Assembly (NCBI GenBank): GCA_036852015.1
Contig: JAANDG010000222.1
Span: 152,195-216,194, forward strand
Direction: 5' to 3'
Source of the DNA: Pelodera strongyloides
Taxonomy: Eukaryota; Nematoda; Chromadorea; Rhabditida; Rhabditidae
DNA: 64,000 bases
Part shown: positions 33,742 through 44,300 of the stretch, one piece after another
How the letters are laid out: each line of letters starts with the position of its first letter
How positions within the stretch are numbered: position 1 is the stretch's first letter
Notes under the pieces: model-generated
Databases searched by the model: none
Seen by the model: only the letters and a program-made list of their open reading frames with translations
Told to the model about the DNA's origin: nothing
Position numbers and translations under genes: made by a program

Positions 33742-36700
33742 ATGGGTGACCAAATGGAACACGATGTATGTAGCACAACCACTTGGGATTCGAATAAATT
33801 TTTGGACGTCCGGCAGAAGTTTCTTGAGAATAGGAACGAATCTACCGCTGTTGAAGTGCTCAGCAAGCTTTTGCTTATTGACCCTGAGACAGTAGATACG
33901 TGAGTTTCATTTTATCCGTCTTATTTGGCTTAATTTCTCCTTTCTCTCTTGTTTTCTGCTTTTTATCATAGCTTGCATCAACTGATACTCGCTTCAGGAA
34001 TGCGTGGCTGGAAGCAAAGGATTTGTTAATTATGCTGCTTGATTCGATTGCAGTTGAGCACCTACTCGGGAAGAATCAGGTGCTTATTTTTTTGTTGTTC
34101 TTTATTTTTGATCGAATCAACCCCTGAGCCTGAGATTTCGGCGGGAGTTCAGTGAGGGTTGAAGCGAAATCTGTAAAAAAAAAAAAAGATTTCTTGTACG
34201 TTTCTGGGATGCTTCGGAATACTCCAGCCTATATATTTGCTTTTCACGTCACATCCATATGTTTAGATCGTCATACTCGGCGCAGTTAATCACGCACCAG
34301 AGGATGTTGTGTACACGATTGCCAAATTTCTCTCGGATAAGGTATTATCATTTGTTTTCTTCATGGTCGTGAATGTTCGTTGACACCATTATGGTTCTCA
34401 TATGAAAGTAAGTCTGCCGCTATGCCTATGCCACAGCCACTGCTCACTATACCGGTTTATTGTATTTGTTTTGTCTTCGTTATGCTTCTCAGTAAACGGC
34501 TTTTACTATTACTAATAAGCTCCTTCTCTAGGGTTTTTTCGGTGCGTTAAATTGAATTTAAAGCAGTGTAACGACCGCTTTTGAAACGTGTAATGGAACA
34601 CTGCAATTCTATGCATTAATGATAAGCTAGTTCGATTTGGACTTTCTTTTTTTGTTGTAATCATGCAAATGATGCATTGATGCATTTGCCCAAAATCCGT
34701 TTCAAAAACCGGCCGTTATACCGGTTGTTAGGGCGCGTTTAAGATGGCCGAAAGAAAGAAAAAAATAGGTTTTCGGCCGTTCAGGTTGGCCGAAAAGAAA
34801 ACTTTTGAAAGACAATGCAAAAACAAGAGACGCAGACAAAACCCGAAAAAAATTACTGAATTTTTTCATTTTCCCTTAGTATTAAAAATTTTCTTTTCGG
34901 CCAACCTGAACGGCCGAAAACGCATTTTTTTCTTTCTTTAAACGCGCCCTTATTATATTTTGGGGGCGGGTACTAGTGAAGTGAGAAATGAGCCAGGTGC
35001 AAACCTCCCTCACCAACAATGCCTATGGCATGGGAGGAGTTTCACTTGGAGGGTATAGGCCGTGATGGTTAATGGTTATTCATTCACTCATTTTGTACCT
35101 TTGTTTCTTTTTCTCAGTGTCCCTTGCTTGTCACTGCTTTTCTGACTGTGTGTGTTGCACTTCCACTCTACTCTCACAAAAATGAACGCCGCCGTCGCTC
35201 GCGAGGAACTCCGCAACTTCAACCTCTTCAGTAAATGGCCAAAATTCGCGCTACTCTCCTCTGCGGACTTCGACAATAAACTCGCCGAACTAGGACTCTT
35301 GTGGAAAACTAGGCTCTGCCCAAATTGCCAGCAACCAATGTCAATTAGCGCTGACGGAAAACAATTTGTGTGCTACAAACCTGCATGTAGAAATGGTCAA
35401 GGAATCGATTTTCTGGACAACACTTTCTTCGGAAATGGAATTATTCCTACTGATAGAAAAAATATATTCTTGCTATCCTATCTGTGGCTCAACGACGTCG
35501 GCACACATGAGGTGCTACTGCACACCACAGGAACCGATTCGATTCAGACAGTTGAGCAATGTGAGCAGCACTTTCGCGACGTTCTTAGGCAATACTACTG
35601 CGCCAATCAGAGTAAAATGCTCGGCGGACCTGGTGTGGAGGTGAAAATTGAACAGGCGGCCGTTATGAAGACGAATGGAGGAGCGGGAGAACCACAAAAT
35701 AAAGTGTGGCTTATTTGCGGGGTCGAAGTTAAATCGAAGCGGTCGTTTGTTGAGGCCATGTACACGTGCGATGCTTTGTCCTGCGAAGATATTATTCTAC
35801 GTCATATTCTCCCTGGAAGTATACTTTCGACCAATCAGAAGATATTCTGCTATATTAACGTTGCTAATCGAGGATTCGTGCGTCGTACTCTGAACCGCAG
35901 TAGGACTATTTCAAGCACTATCGACGAAAAGATGCTACGCATTATGGGATACAACATGCCCCTCACTGAAGATATATTCATCGAACATCTGTGGAAATTG
36001 GAACACAAGGACGACCTCTTGTACGCATTTTGGGAGCAAGTCTCGCAGCTTTACCCGATCGACTAGGAGTAGGACCACGAAGGCTGATCGCCTTTTCACA
36101 TGTGATCGCCCATTTTGTTGCTTATTTATTTCGCTTATTATTTGTTTACAGCCTTCTCATGTGTTGCTTATTTCGCTTATTATTTATTCCTATCTTTTCA
36201 TGCATTATATTGTGTTGTTTATTTATTTGTGTTGTCGCTTGATTTTTCATGCAGTACCAGTATATTGTGTTGCTAATCTCGCTTAATTTTTGTTACTATC
36301 TTTTCATGCATTATATTGTGTCGCTTATTTCGCTTACTAATGGTTTACCAGGTTTACTGCCTTTTCACGCTTTTCACACATTTTATCACTTTGCTTATTT
36401 CGCTTATTGTCTGTTCACTGCCTTTTCATGCGTTATATTATTGTGTTGCTTATTTCGCTGCTTATTATTATTTTATATTGTACTGTTAATAATGCGTTTT
36501 AACTTCGCTTCGCTTATTTTTTTGCTTATCTTGTCCTGTTAATGCTTTTGCTTTCTAACTAATTAGTTTTCGCTTTTACGCTAACATTTAGGTTTGTGGG
36601 CCGAACGAGAGTAATAAAAACCTCAAAATCTCTGGGAGTTGGAGCTGTAGTGAAAGCTGACTTTTACATAATAGTGAAAGGTGAAAATTTCGTAGAAGAA

Positions 36701-39700
36701 TAGTAAGGGGTTATGGGTAGGTAGCCGTTGACAGTTCACTTCAAATAGAGCACTGGAATATTGAGCAGTGACAAATTGTGGGGTGTCTGTCAGAGGCAGA
36801 GGTCAGACTGAGCGAATTTATTATTTTCAGAACGAATCACGACAACTTTTGTCTTCCTCTGCCGTTGCTGTCGCTGTGGCATTCGCCAGACGAATTGGAG
36901 AGCAAGGATGTGCGGGTCAGGTTTGTACTTTCTAGCACATTGTCGATTTTCCCCATATACCCATAATTTTTGAAATGTAGGTGTTATTTTGCATATGTAT
37001 AACATTCTGCTTGTTATGTAGATCTTTTGTTGGCGTACAGTCCATCTGATGGGAAACCACTACACTATGGATAATAACTATGATTTACACGTCCTTAGAG
37101 AAACAATAAACAATCACCGTATTTATATAGATTGCCGAGCTATTGGGCCCGATCGCATCACACGAGTTGATTGTCCAGGAGTTTATGCGTCAACTTTCTG
37201 ATGAACCAAATTCTGAATGGCGTTTCCGAATTTACGACGTAAGGATTTCCTGATTGCCATTTTATATTTTTATATAAAATGGCATTTTATATCATGATGT
37301 TTCAGGATTACAGTATAACTACCAGTTTACAACTGAGGTTATTCTTTTCATTTCAAGGGGAATAATTTGGTTTATTAATGTTTGTTTTTATTCTTTACTT
37401 CGTGTACACAACGGGAAAATGTAAAAATGTAATATTTAGGTTCTGCTGCACTCCTGCCGTGGCGATTCTTTCCCTGTAGAGATGACCCCGATTCTCAACC
37501 GTTTGTTCAAGGAATTCTCAAATAACGATGTTCTGACCCAGCTGGCTGGAATTGATCTCTTGTCGTCGATTGCTTGTAAGTCCTCCTAGAATTGTATTGT
37601 TTTTAGTCTTTAATATTAATTGTTGCAGTTGTGTAATCGAGAAATGTACTGGCAATCGTGGTAAGAAACCCCACGCTTCGTTATCACTTTCACGACTGTT
37701 AAACGATAGTGTCGTTGATAGACTTATGGGTTTCCGTATTTCGTATGTCATTCGTGCGCATCAGCGCATTTTTGTGATATAAATTATTATTATAATTATA
37801 TTGCTTCACTGCTTAGTGTGCGGCCCACACGTTGTAAATGCTCTGACGAAGGCGGGAGCCCTTTCTGGATTGTATAAGATGTTGCAGTCGGCAAAGAATG
37901 ACTCCGATGGTGTCTTTTTGTATCCCGGTAAGTTTTTTTTACATAATTTCTGGATTGTATAAGATGTTGCAGTCGGCAAAGAATGACCCCGATGGTGCCT
38001 TTTTGTATCCCGGTAAGTTTTTTTTACATAATTTTTGCTAGATTGCTTTTGTTGATTGTTCATCTTCTTCGTTATGTTTATAGTTTATTTATTGTGAAAA
38101 TGGATGGCTTGTTTCGTTGTTTCCGTGTATCTTACTTTCCCTACGGTTATCTTTATTATTATTATTAACAGCGCAAGCAGAGCGCTTGACTCTAAAACGA
38201 GAGGTCGAGGGTTCGAACCCCACACGAGGCAATGATTTTTGAATGTTTCATTCTCATTTCGTATTGCCGAAAACTCGAAGAAAGGGCTTCGTTGCGGACA
38301 TCCAAGCCTTCAAACTCTTCTCCTTTATATAATAAGGTTGCCTTTTGTAGGATGTCTGAAGTTCTTCGGATCTCTTTGCCGAAAGCACCCCAACGGACTT
38401 GTAGAGTTCCCCGACTTTTTGCCTGCTGTTGTGGATATGGTAAGGAATTTACTTTTAACAGTGTTTACCAGAGTTTACCAATGTTTGCGACATTGTGATT
38501 GTGATGTGTCTATCCATAATAATAGGTTTTTTAGTTCTAGACGTATTTTAAAAAGTATTGTTTGTATCTAATAATATGGTCTGATGTACCGTATACTATT
38601 CGTTATAATATTTCTTTTGAGTGTGCTCTTCTGCGCATCCAGCTGTTTTGTATTCGTGCCTCGAAAGTTGGTGTTTATATGATCACAACCGTCACGGCGT
38701 TTCGCTTTTGTTCTTTTCAGAATAAAGTATTCAATATATGTGATACTTTTAGGTGCGTCACTTTGATTTGCTCGATGCGAGTCAGCGATGCTTGGCCTTT
38801 GAAACATTTGCATCTGCCGTTCACGCAGAGAAGGGGAAAGAAATTGTGCTGCAGACGCAAGGTGGATTCTTTGAGATCATGTAGCTGCCACCATTTTATG
38901 TTTGATTTCCAGTTTTCAGGATTGATTTTGTTATTTTGCAGATGTAGCTTCAGATGTTTTACATGTTTGTTGTACTTTTAGAAAGAGCGCATCGCCATAA
39001 GATGATGAAATAATTCAGTTGTGTGGTAATTCGAAGTGTTATATTCGCATTCCAAGTAGATTAGTTTTGAGTGTTGGTGTTGATCTGTTTGCTTTTAGGT
39101 GAGGAGGTTGTCAGGAAGATTATGACTTGTTTTGGAGCGGCAATCAGCTCCGGTCCGGTGGAAATGAGAAGACGACATCTTGATGCATTGGCTGATCTAT
39201 TTGAGAATGGTAAGTTTATTTTATTAATAATAATAATAAATGTTTATTGATTACATAAATAACATAATCAAAAGGCAACCCTAAAACGGAAACACGCATA
39301 AAAACATATTTCTTATTTAGTGGATATGGGGCCAATTGGGCGGACTTGAACTATCTAATAAGTAAGGCTGAGAATCTGAGCAAATGTTCAGTACCTACCT
39401 CTGCGTAACATGTCATGAGCAACTTTTGAACCGTCGATTGTACCGTGCACGCTCTTGAGGGGTGAATTATTTATTATTTATTTGTAAATCTTTCATTTTA
39501 AACCATATGAGGATGTTGAGTTTTTCCAGGAAACGAGAAAGTGTTGTCCACGTGGTTTGAGTGGATTGGAGAACCCTTCCCCAAGTTGCTGTTTGACACA
39601 GTTATGGTAAGTTTCCCGTATTTGATATGTTTATTTTCCCAGGAGTACCGAGTACGTCCACTACGTAAATCTGTGTTGCTTGGCAGCCCGTCGACATGTC

Positions 39701-40891
39701 TTCCGGAAGCGGACCTAGAACCGGTTTCTGATGCTTCCGGTATCTCTCTTTGATTTGTTTGATAAGATGTACGTGTCCGTTTTTGTTTACTTTCTCATTC
39801 TCGATATCAAGTAAACTTTTTTTGTTTACAGAAACCCTTCCCAGACCTCAGACTTGGTGCTTTCGAAGCACTGACCGTTCTCCTCAAGTATGATTTCGGA
39901 ATTCAGAAGCTGTTCGCTGTTGGAGGGTTAGTAATTGCTTTATTTGATATTTGAAGGGTAGTTCAGTAACCTAAACTTAGAACTAAGCAACTAAGTAACA
40001 TGGTCCGCCGTGTACGATCGCAGCGAAGTCAAAGGGAATAATAATTACTCGGTACTTTACGCTGAGCTACTTTTAGGAGGAATAATCATTATAAGGATAA
40101 TAATTCAGGTTTGTCGAATGGTTGGCTAATAATAACACTGAACCAGAGTGGGAAGCCATGATCGCAAAGGAGGGGGTCAGTTCTTTTACGGTTTCTTTTT
40201 TATGCATTTTTTTATCGTTGGACAGTTGGACTTGTTCTTTGTTCTGTAAGTATTCCTCTAGTTAGAAGATAGAATACTCCCTCGTAATCATAACCACGTT
40301 AATTTTTATGACCGCTGGTCGTTGTGGGATTTACCTTTCGTTGATCGATTTAAATCTGCTAAGGATACCCATTATTATTTATGCTTTCCATATGTCCTGT
40401 AAATATCGAATTATAAATGTAAGAGACCTTGGTTGCTTTATGTTTTGTTGATTGAATACATGGGGTTTTTTTCTTGCAGTATTCGTAAATATAAATTTTA
40501 TATTTACGAATACTGCATGATAAATATAAAATACGTTGCGTATTTAGTTGGTCCGGATGCTTATTGCCCGCGAAACCCCGTTGATCGATGCTCCTCTTCG
40601 TTTGAAATTGAGGGTAGGTATTTTCATTTTGTTAATTGTTTTGTTTATTTGCTTCGTTGAAGATATTGCGTCGGCGTAGTAGCATTTATAGATATATACC
40701 TTATTACCACATACATAAATCCATCAGTGCTCCATGCTCCTTATATTATTCGTCGTAATATGGTTGTTTGATTCAGCAATTGCCATGAGCGGTATAGTTC
40801 TTTTGTACCGGTTATTTCAAAAGTGCTTTTATTTCAGGGATACTTTGTGAAGTCGAAGGCTGAACCCCAAGTTGGACTCGTGAACCTCTAA
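33742..40891 (+). CDS. PSMD5: 26S proteasome regulatory-particle assembly chaperone (PSMD5/S5b-like), 475 aa
   Basis: PSMD5 is an ARM/HEAT-repeat chaperone that helps assemble the 19S base. Fifteen exons join in phase: 33742-33899, 33998-34079, 34267-34341, 36831-36920, 37131-37238, 37440-37575, 37817-37927, 38351-38439, 38753-38861, 39099-39209, 39530-39606, 39832-39926, 40109-40175, 40548-40613 and 40838-40891. The 475-residue protein is close to the human length (about 504). Family-like stretches are NDVLTQLAGIDLLSSIA, FLYPGCLKFFGSLCRKHP, KPFPDLRLGAFEALTVLL and the C-terminal GYFVKSKAEPQVGLVNL. The protein is helical-repeat-like throughout with no catalytic motif. Intron 3 is 2.5 kb and carries two MITE-like elements and a complete transposase-like gene. 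Exon 7's end and donor are duplicated in the next intron. ATTCCAG lies one base before the ATG. Confidence 0.85.
34731..34949. mobile_element. MITE with TTA target duplication (PIF/Harbinger-like)
   Basis: 219 bp, ends GGGCGCGTTTAA and TTAAACGCGCCC, flanked by TTA on both sides. TWA duplications are the hallmark of PIF/Harbinger. An internal inverted pair (CGGCCGTTCAGGTTGGCCG with its complement) extends the foldback. Lies in PSMD5 intron 3, next to a decayed AGCGAAAT-family MITE at about 34552-34725. Confidence 0.75.
35182..36066 (+). CDS. IS1595/ISXO2-like (Merlin-related) transposase-derived protein, 294 aa
   Basis: Intronless gene inside PSMD5 intron 3, same strand. ATG 35182 is chosen because a strong acceptor (TTTTTCTCAG, about 35109-35117) lies upstream. 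An AATAAA at about 36614 could serve its 3' end. A zinc ribbon (C46, C49, C64, C69: CPNC...CYKPAC) precedes a DDE-type core with the family signature GGPGVEVKIEQ (148-158), PGSILSTNQK (211-220) and IEHLW (267-271). In active relatives the first acid is D in a VEIDES-like motif and the second is D after GS; here they are E157 and N218, and only the last acid (E268) is kept. An open, full-length frame with dead catalytic positions suggests a domesticated protein rather than a mobile transposase. I see no terminal inverted repeats around it. Confidence 0.7.
   Translation: MNAAVAREELRNFNLFSKWPKFALLSSADFDNKLAELGLLWKTRLCPNCQQPMSISADGKQFVCYKPACRNGQGIDFLDNTFFGNGIIPTDRKNIFLLSYLWLNDVGTHEVLLHTTGTDSIQTVEQCEQHFRDVLRQYYCANQSKMLGGPGVEVKIEQAAVMKTNGGAGEPQNKVWLICGVEVKSKRSFVEAMYTCDALSCEDIILRHILPGSILSTNQKIFCYINVANRGFVRRTLNRSRTISSTIDEKMLRIMGYNMPLTEDIFIEHLWKLEHKDDLLYAFWEQVSQLYPID
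36090..36545 (+). repeat. Degenerate T-rich tandem repeat
   Basis: Repeated variants of CTTTTCATGCATTATATTGTG and TTGCTTATTTCGCTTATT, in units of roughly 40-60 bases, directly after the transposase-like gene. No coding value; the open frames through it are composition artefacts. Confidence 0.7.
37862..38031 (+). repeat. 85-bp tandem duplication of PSMD5 exon 7 end plus splice donor
   Basis: Two copies with only a few differences, each holding the last 60-odd bases of exon 7 and the donor CCCG|GTAAGTTTT. Using the second donor would shift the frame and meet a stop, so the first donor must be the productive one. Confidence 0.9.
38172..38232 (+). mobile_element. tRNA-like sequence (SINE head or tRNA relic)
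   Basis: AGCGCAAGCAGAGCGC gives an A-box-like D arm and GAGGGTTCGAACCCC is a perfect B box with T arm. The anticodon arm does not fold properly and no acceptor stem is complete, so it is not called a tRNA gene. It lies in PSMD5 intron 7. Confidence 0.5.
39220..39470 (+). repeat. AAT-rich tract and SINE-tail fragment
   Basis: An (AAT)n tract with TTTATTGA at 39221-39255, also seen at 41585-41612. Then 39395-39462, which resembles the tail of the SINE at 44684-44985 (AACATGTCATGAGCAA..., GTGCACGCTCTTGA). In PSMD5 intron 10. Confidence 0.55.
40480..40518. repeat. Perfect 39-40 base hairpin
   Basis: GCAGTATTCGTAAATATAAA is followed at once by its reverse complement. It lies 30 bases upstream of the acceptor of PSMD5 exon 14. 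Confidence 0.85.
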
Positions 40892-41353
40892 AAATTTCCT
40901 TACTTCCAATTTCCAAAGCCGGTGATGTACCTTACCTTATAAATGTATTTGGTATTTGCTCTCTTTCTCCTTAGGGTATAGTATTGTAGTTTGTATTCAT
41001 AGTTTTTATGCAACATAGCTCATTTTATCATTTGTCCACCCAATTGTGTACAAATTGTACGCGCGTACTCGTTTTATCCTGTATAGTTCTATTCTGACAA
41101 GTCTGGCCGAAATTCGGCCGTCCTTTCCGGGTATATTAAAGTTTATATTTATATTAAGTATTAATTTCCTGCATGATTGTTTAATAAAAATGTTAACTTT
41201 TTACCGTGTTTATTGATTTTCTCGGTTGAGTTATCCGCGCACATTTCTGGTTTTTGAATTATAGATTGTATGTAGGTATTCAGGCAGGCAATTTGAAGTA
41301 CAGTCGTACAGTTTTTTTTTAATTATTTGGTTTTGAAAAGTTTTTAGATTAGC
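40892..41353. other. Short gap between PSMD5 and the first LOTUS-like gene
   Basis: 462 bases of AT-rich 3' UTR and spacer with no ORF. An acceptor (GTTTTTAG) ends six bases before the next ATG. Same-strand spacing this short is compatible with an operon. Confidence 0.45.
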
Positions 41354-44300
41354 ATGAATGGGAATAGAGATTTTGATCGTGGCATACCGCCACCTCCATA
41401 TCGACATCAGCCTGAGGTACAGTTTGGTTGGACATATATAATCTGCATTGTTTCAGGAGGAGAGGGTCTCATTTTTTGTAGGTTTAGAAATGTGAACCCG
41501 TATGTTCGTCTTACAGTGTTCCTGTCGTCATAAGAAGCTAATTATGTTTGTCTTTCTATACGTATGAATCCTGGTGTTTTCATATAATAATAATAATTTA
41601 TTGACACATTATATATAAGTGTACATCATATAAAATGATGATAAGAGGTTGACAAATTAAGCCACATGCAACGATAAGCTTGAATTTCCTTGAGAAAAAA
41701 GTAATGCCTTGCTAGAAATATATAAAGAATTCCAGATGGTCGGTCAACAACCACAACTGGTTTTTCGAAATCCATCTCCAAATGAGCGCCCGCCGCCCCA
41801 ACAGTTTCTTGTGTACAATTTGCAGCCTGGTGGGTCTGAATAGAATTCTAGTTTCACGATGTACTGTCAGAGATCTAGGAAACAAATAGTTTTGTGTGCT
41901 AAAGATTTTAGTTTCAAACTTGACGTACTATGTAGTGTAGTAACTCATTGGGAGATAGGTACTGAGTTGGCTTGTGAGAATTTAACATTCATACGGTATC
42001 GTGGCCATTTTCAATTTCCAGGCCAAACACCTCATGGAGGTCTTCCGTTTCATCAGTCTGTGCCATCCAATGCTGGACCACCCAGGGCGGGTCCCGGACC
42101 AGCACCACCGACCCAACAGAGCTTTGCGCCACTTCGAGTTCAACCGATAGGGTATATGCCCCCGCCCGGGGCGCAGTTCCCGGCATCGTGTCTTCCAAGA
42201 CCCGATGCGCCCCCCAGCCCACCTGTATATTTCAACTGCGGGCTTATTCACACCCGCCCACCTCTAAACCATGAGCTATCGATTGGTGATATTCAAGAAC
42301 GAGTTCGAATTGTATTAGGAGCAACGAGGGTGAGTGATTGATTATTGTATACTTGTAATCTATTTAGTCGGTCTAACTAGAATTTGAATAGGGGGTTGAC
42401 TATGGGTTTCTTGGAAACACGATTGATTTACTTTACATTTGGTGGACGCCCGCGCCCCTTGTGCACATCCCACCGACACCCACAGCACAGCGCAGTAACC
42501 TTGAGATTTTCCAGTGCGAGAAGTTTACTATATTCCGCTTGATGGATCTCGTCACTTGTGGAAATCAGCACAAACTGCATGCGGTCGTGAATACCTTGGA
42601 GAAGTTCTGTGACTTTTTGAGAAGCAGTGCAGCCGTTGGAGAACTGGAGCTTGTGTTTGAAGTGAATACTATTACTTTCACTATCCGTATTTGCATTATA
42701 TTTCTTGAACGAAGTGGAACTTCGTCGTCATCGCCGCGCACAAAAAGAGGGACCGGAGTGTGTGAACTTGTGAACCCCAGATCGCACATGTAGGGTACTT
42801 GCCGCGCCTCTTATAGGAAGTGCGCCGCAGGTGCGCAACTGGAATTGACACCGCGCACCCTCGCACACCCTAATGGGGGCTTTTCGTGCAGTGATGGCAC
42901 GCAGTTTCGTGAGCGGTGATGGCGCGCAGTTTCATCAGTGTCGCATTAAAATCGAGTTGCAGTTTCGTCAGGAAATATTGATCATAGTAGTGAATGAAAT
43001 GGACCATATCGATGTTTAAGCGGGTTGTGTTTAAACTTTATTGTTAATATGATAGCCTCTCATTCAGGGCAGCCATGTTGTAAGATCCCGTGAAGATCGA
43101 AGTGGTGGGCGCCAATGTGAGCTAGTGGAAAGTATTCCCGGCCCTCGTCGACAGCCCCTCTCCATTGAAGCTCCCCCTCCGAGAAGGGAAATTCAGAAGA
43201 GTAAATGGAATCACACCCGCGAGGATGAACAACGACCTTCTTCTTCGTCTACTACGTCTGCTCGAACTATTGACCTGAAGTGCGTTGGTGATTGTTATTT
43301 GATTGGGTTGAGAGAAGTGGTACTTTTCTGAGAACAAGCATACTATGGTTTATTGGAAGACAGTACTGTAGAGTAAGTCGGGTAGATGCGCCGCATGAGG
43401 CAACCCGCCCCTCTGTGTGTAACCCGTTGCTAGGGACAGTGACGCGGGTTCGAATCTGCTCCACGCCAAGTTTTTTCACAATAGACCAGATTGTTGCCTA
43501 GGAGCCATGAGGGCTAAGTGTAGAAGATCAGTTTAGTTTTTTGTTTGTTTTCGATTTGGGTGTTGGACTGATTCAGATTGTTTGTATCATCTTATGATAA
43601 GTAATATTTCCAGCACATCATCCGTATCAAATCAGAGTGACACGGTGTCGGATACGACAGCCACGTGTTCTCTTTCGCAGCAGGAAATCAAGTAAGTTTT
43701 GTGGCAGTTGATCATCTGAATACTCTATGATAATGATATTTGTTATGGGTTTCGTAGGACTGATAATGACTTGTTCTCGTGGTGAGATGCATATGATGTA
43801 CTGGGACTCGATGGTGATGTGCTTGTTATGCCCCCTAAAGATTTGCCAAATCTTTACCGAAGACTGATGTGTTTCCATTGTATAGAACCAAATATTTTCC
43901 AGGTCAGCTAACGCATATTGTGTGAAGAAATGGAGCGGATTGATAGGGCGACGTCTGCCAGAATTGATCGATTTACTGCAATTAGTTAATGCGACACTTC
44001 CAGTACTGTCGGCGGGAAATGATGAATGGATTGCCGAAATTAAAGAGGTGAGCTCTTTGGGAGAAGGATTCTAATTTTCTAATTGTAAGACCATGATCCC
44101 CTTAAAGCGGTATGACACTTTTTATGAGACGTATACTGTAGGACTGTCTTCCCATTGTCACATTTCATACCCCTACATTATTGGCCCTTCTGTGTCGGAA
44201 GTTCGGAAGTAAGGACGCAGAAATTTGCATAGAAAATATTGTCGTTGACGACTTGTTATCACATGCCATACCTGTTGCATTGAAGAACTCCTTCAAGAAG

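Noticed and set aside
37560..37782. Separate ORF near PSMD5 exon 6
   Set aside because: Reads from exon into intron; PSMD5 exon phases explain the coding signal.
38172..38232. Functional tRNA gene
   Set aside because: B box and D arm look good but the anticodon arm does not pair and there is no full acceptor stem.
42461..42793. Single 110-codon ORF
   Set aside because: Only 42515-42661 is an exon of the LOTUS-like gene; the rest reads through a donor into repeat sequence.
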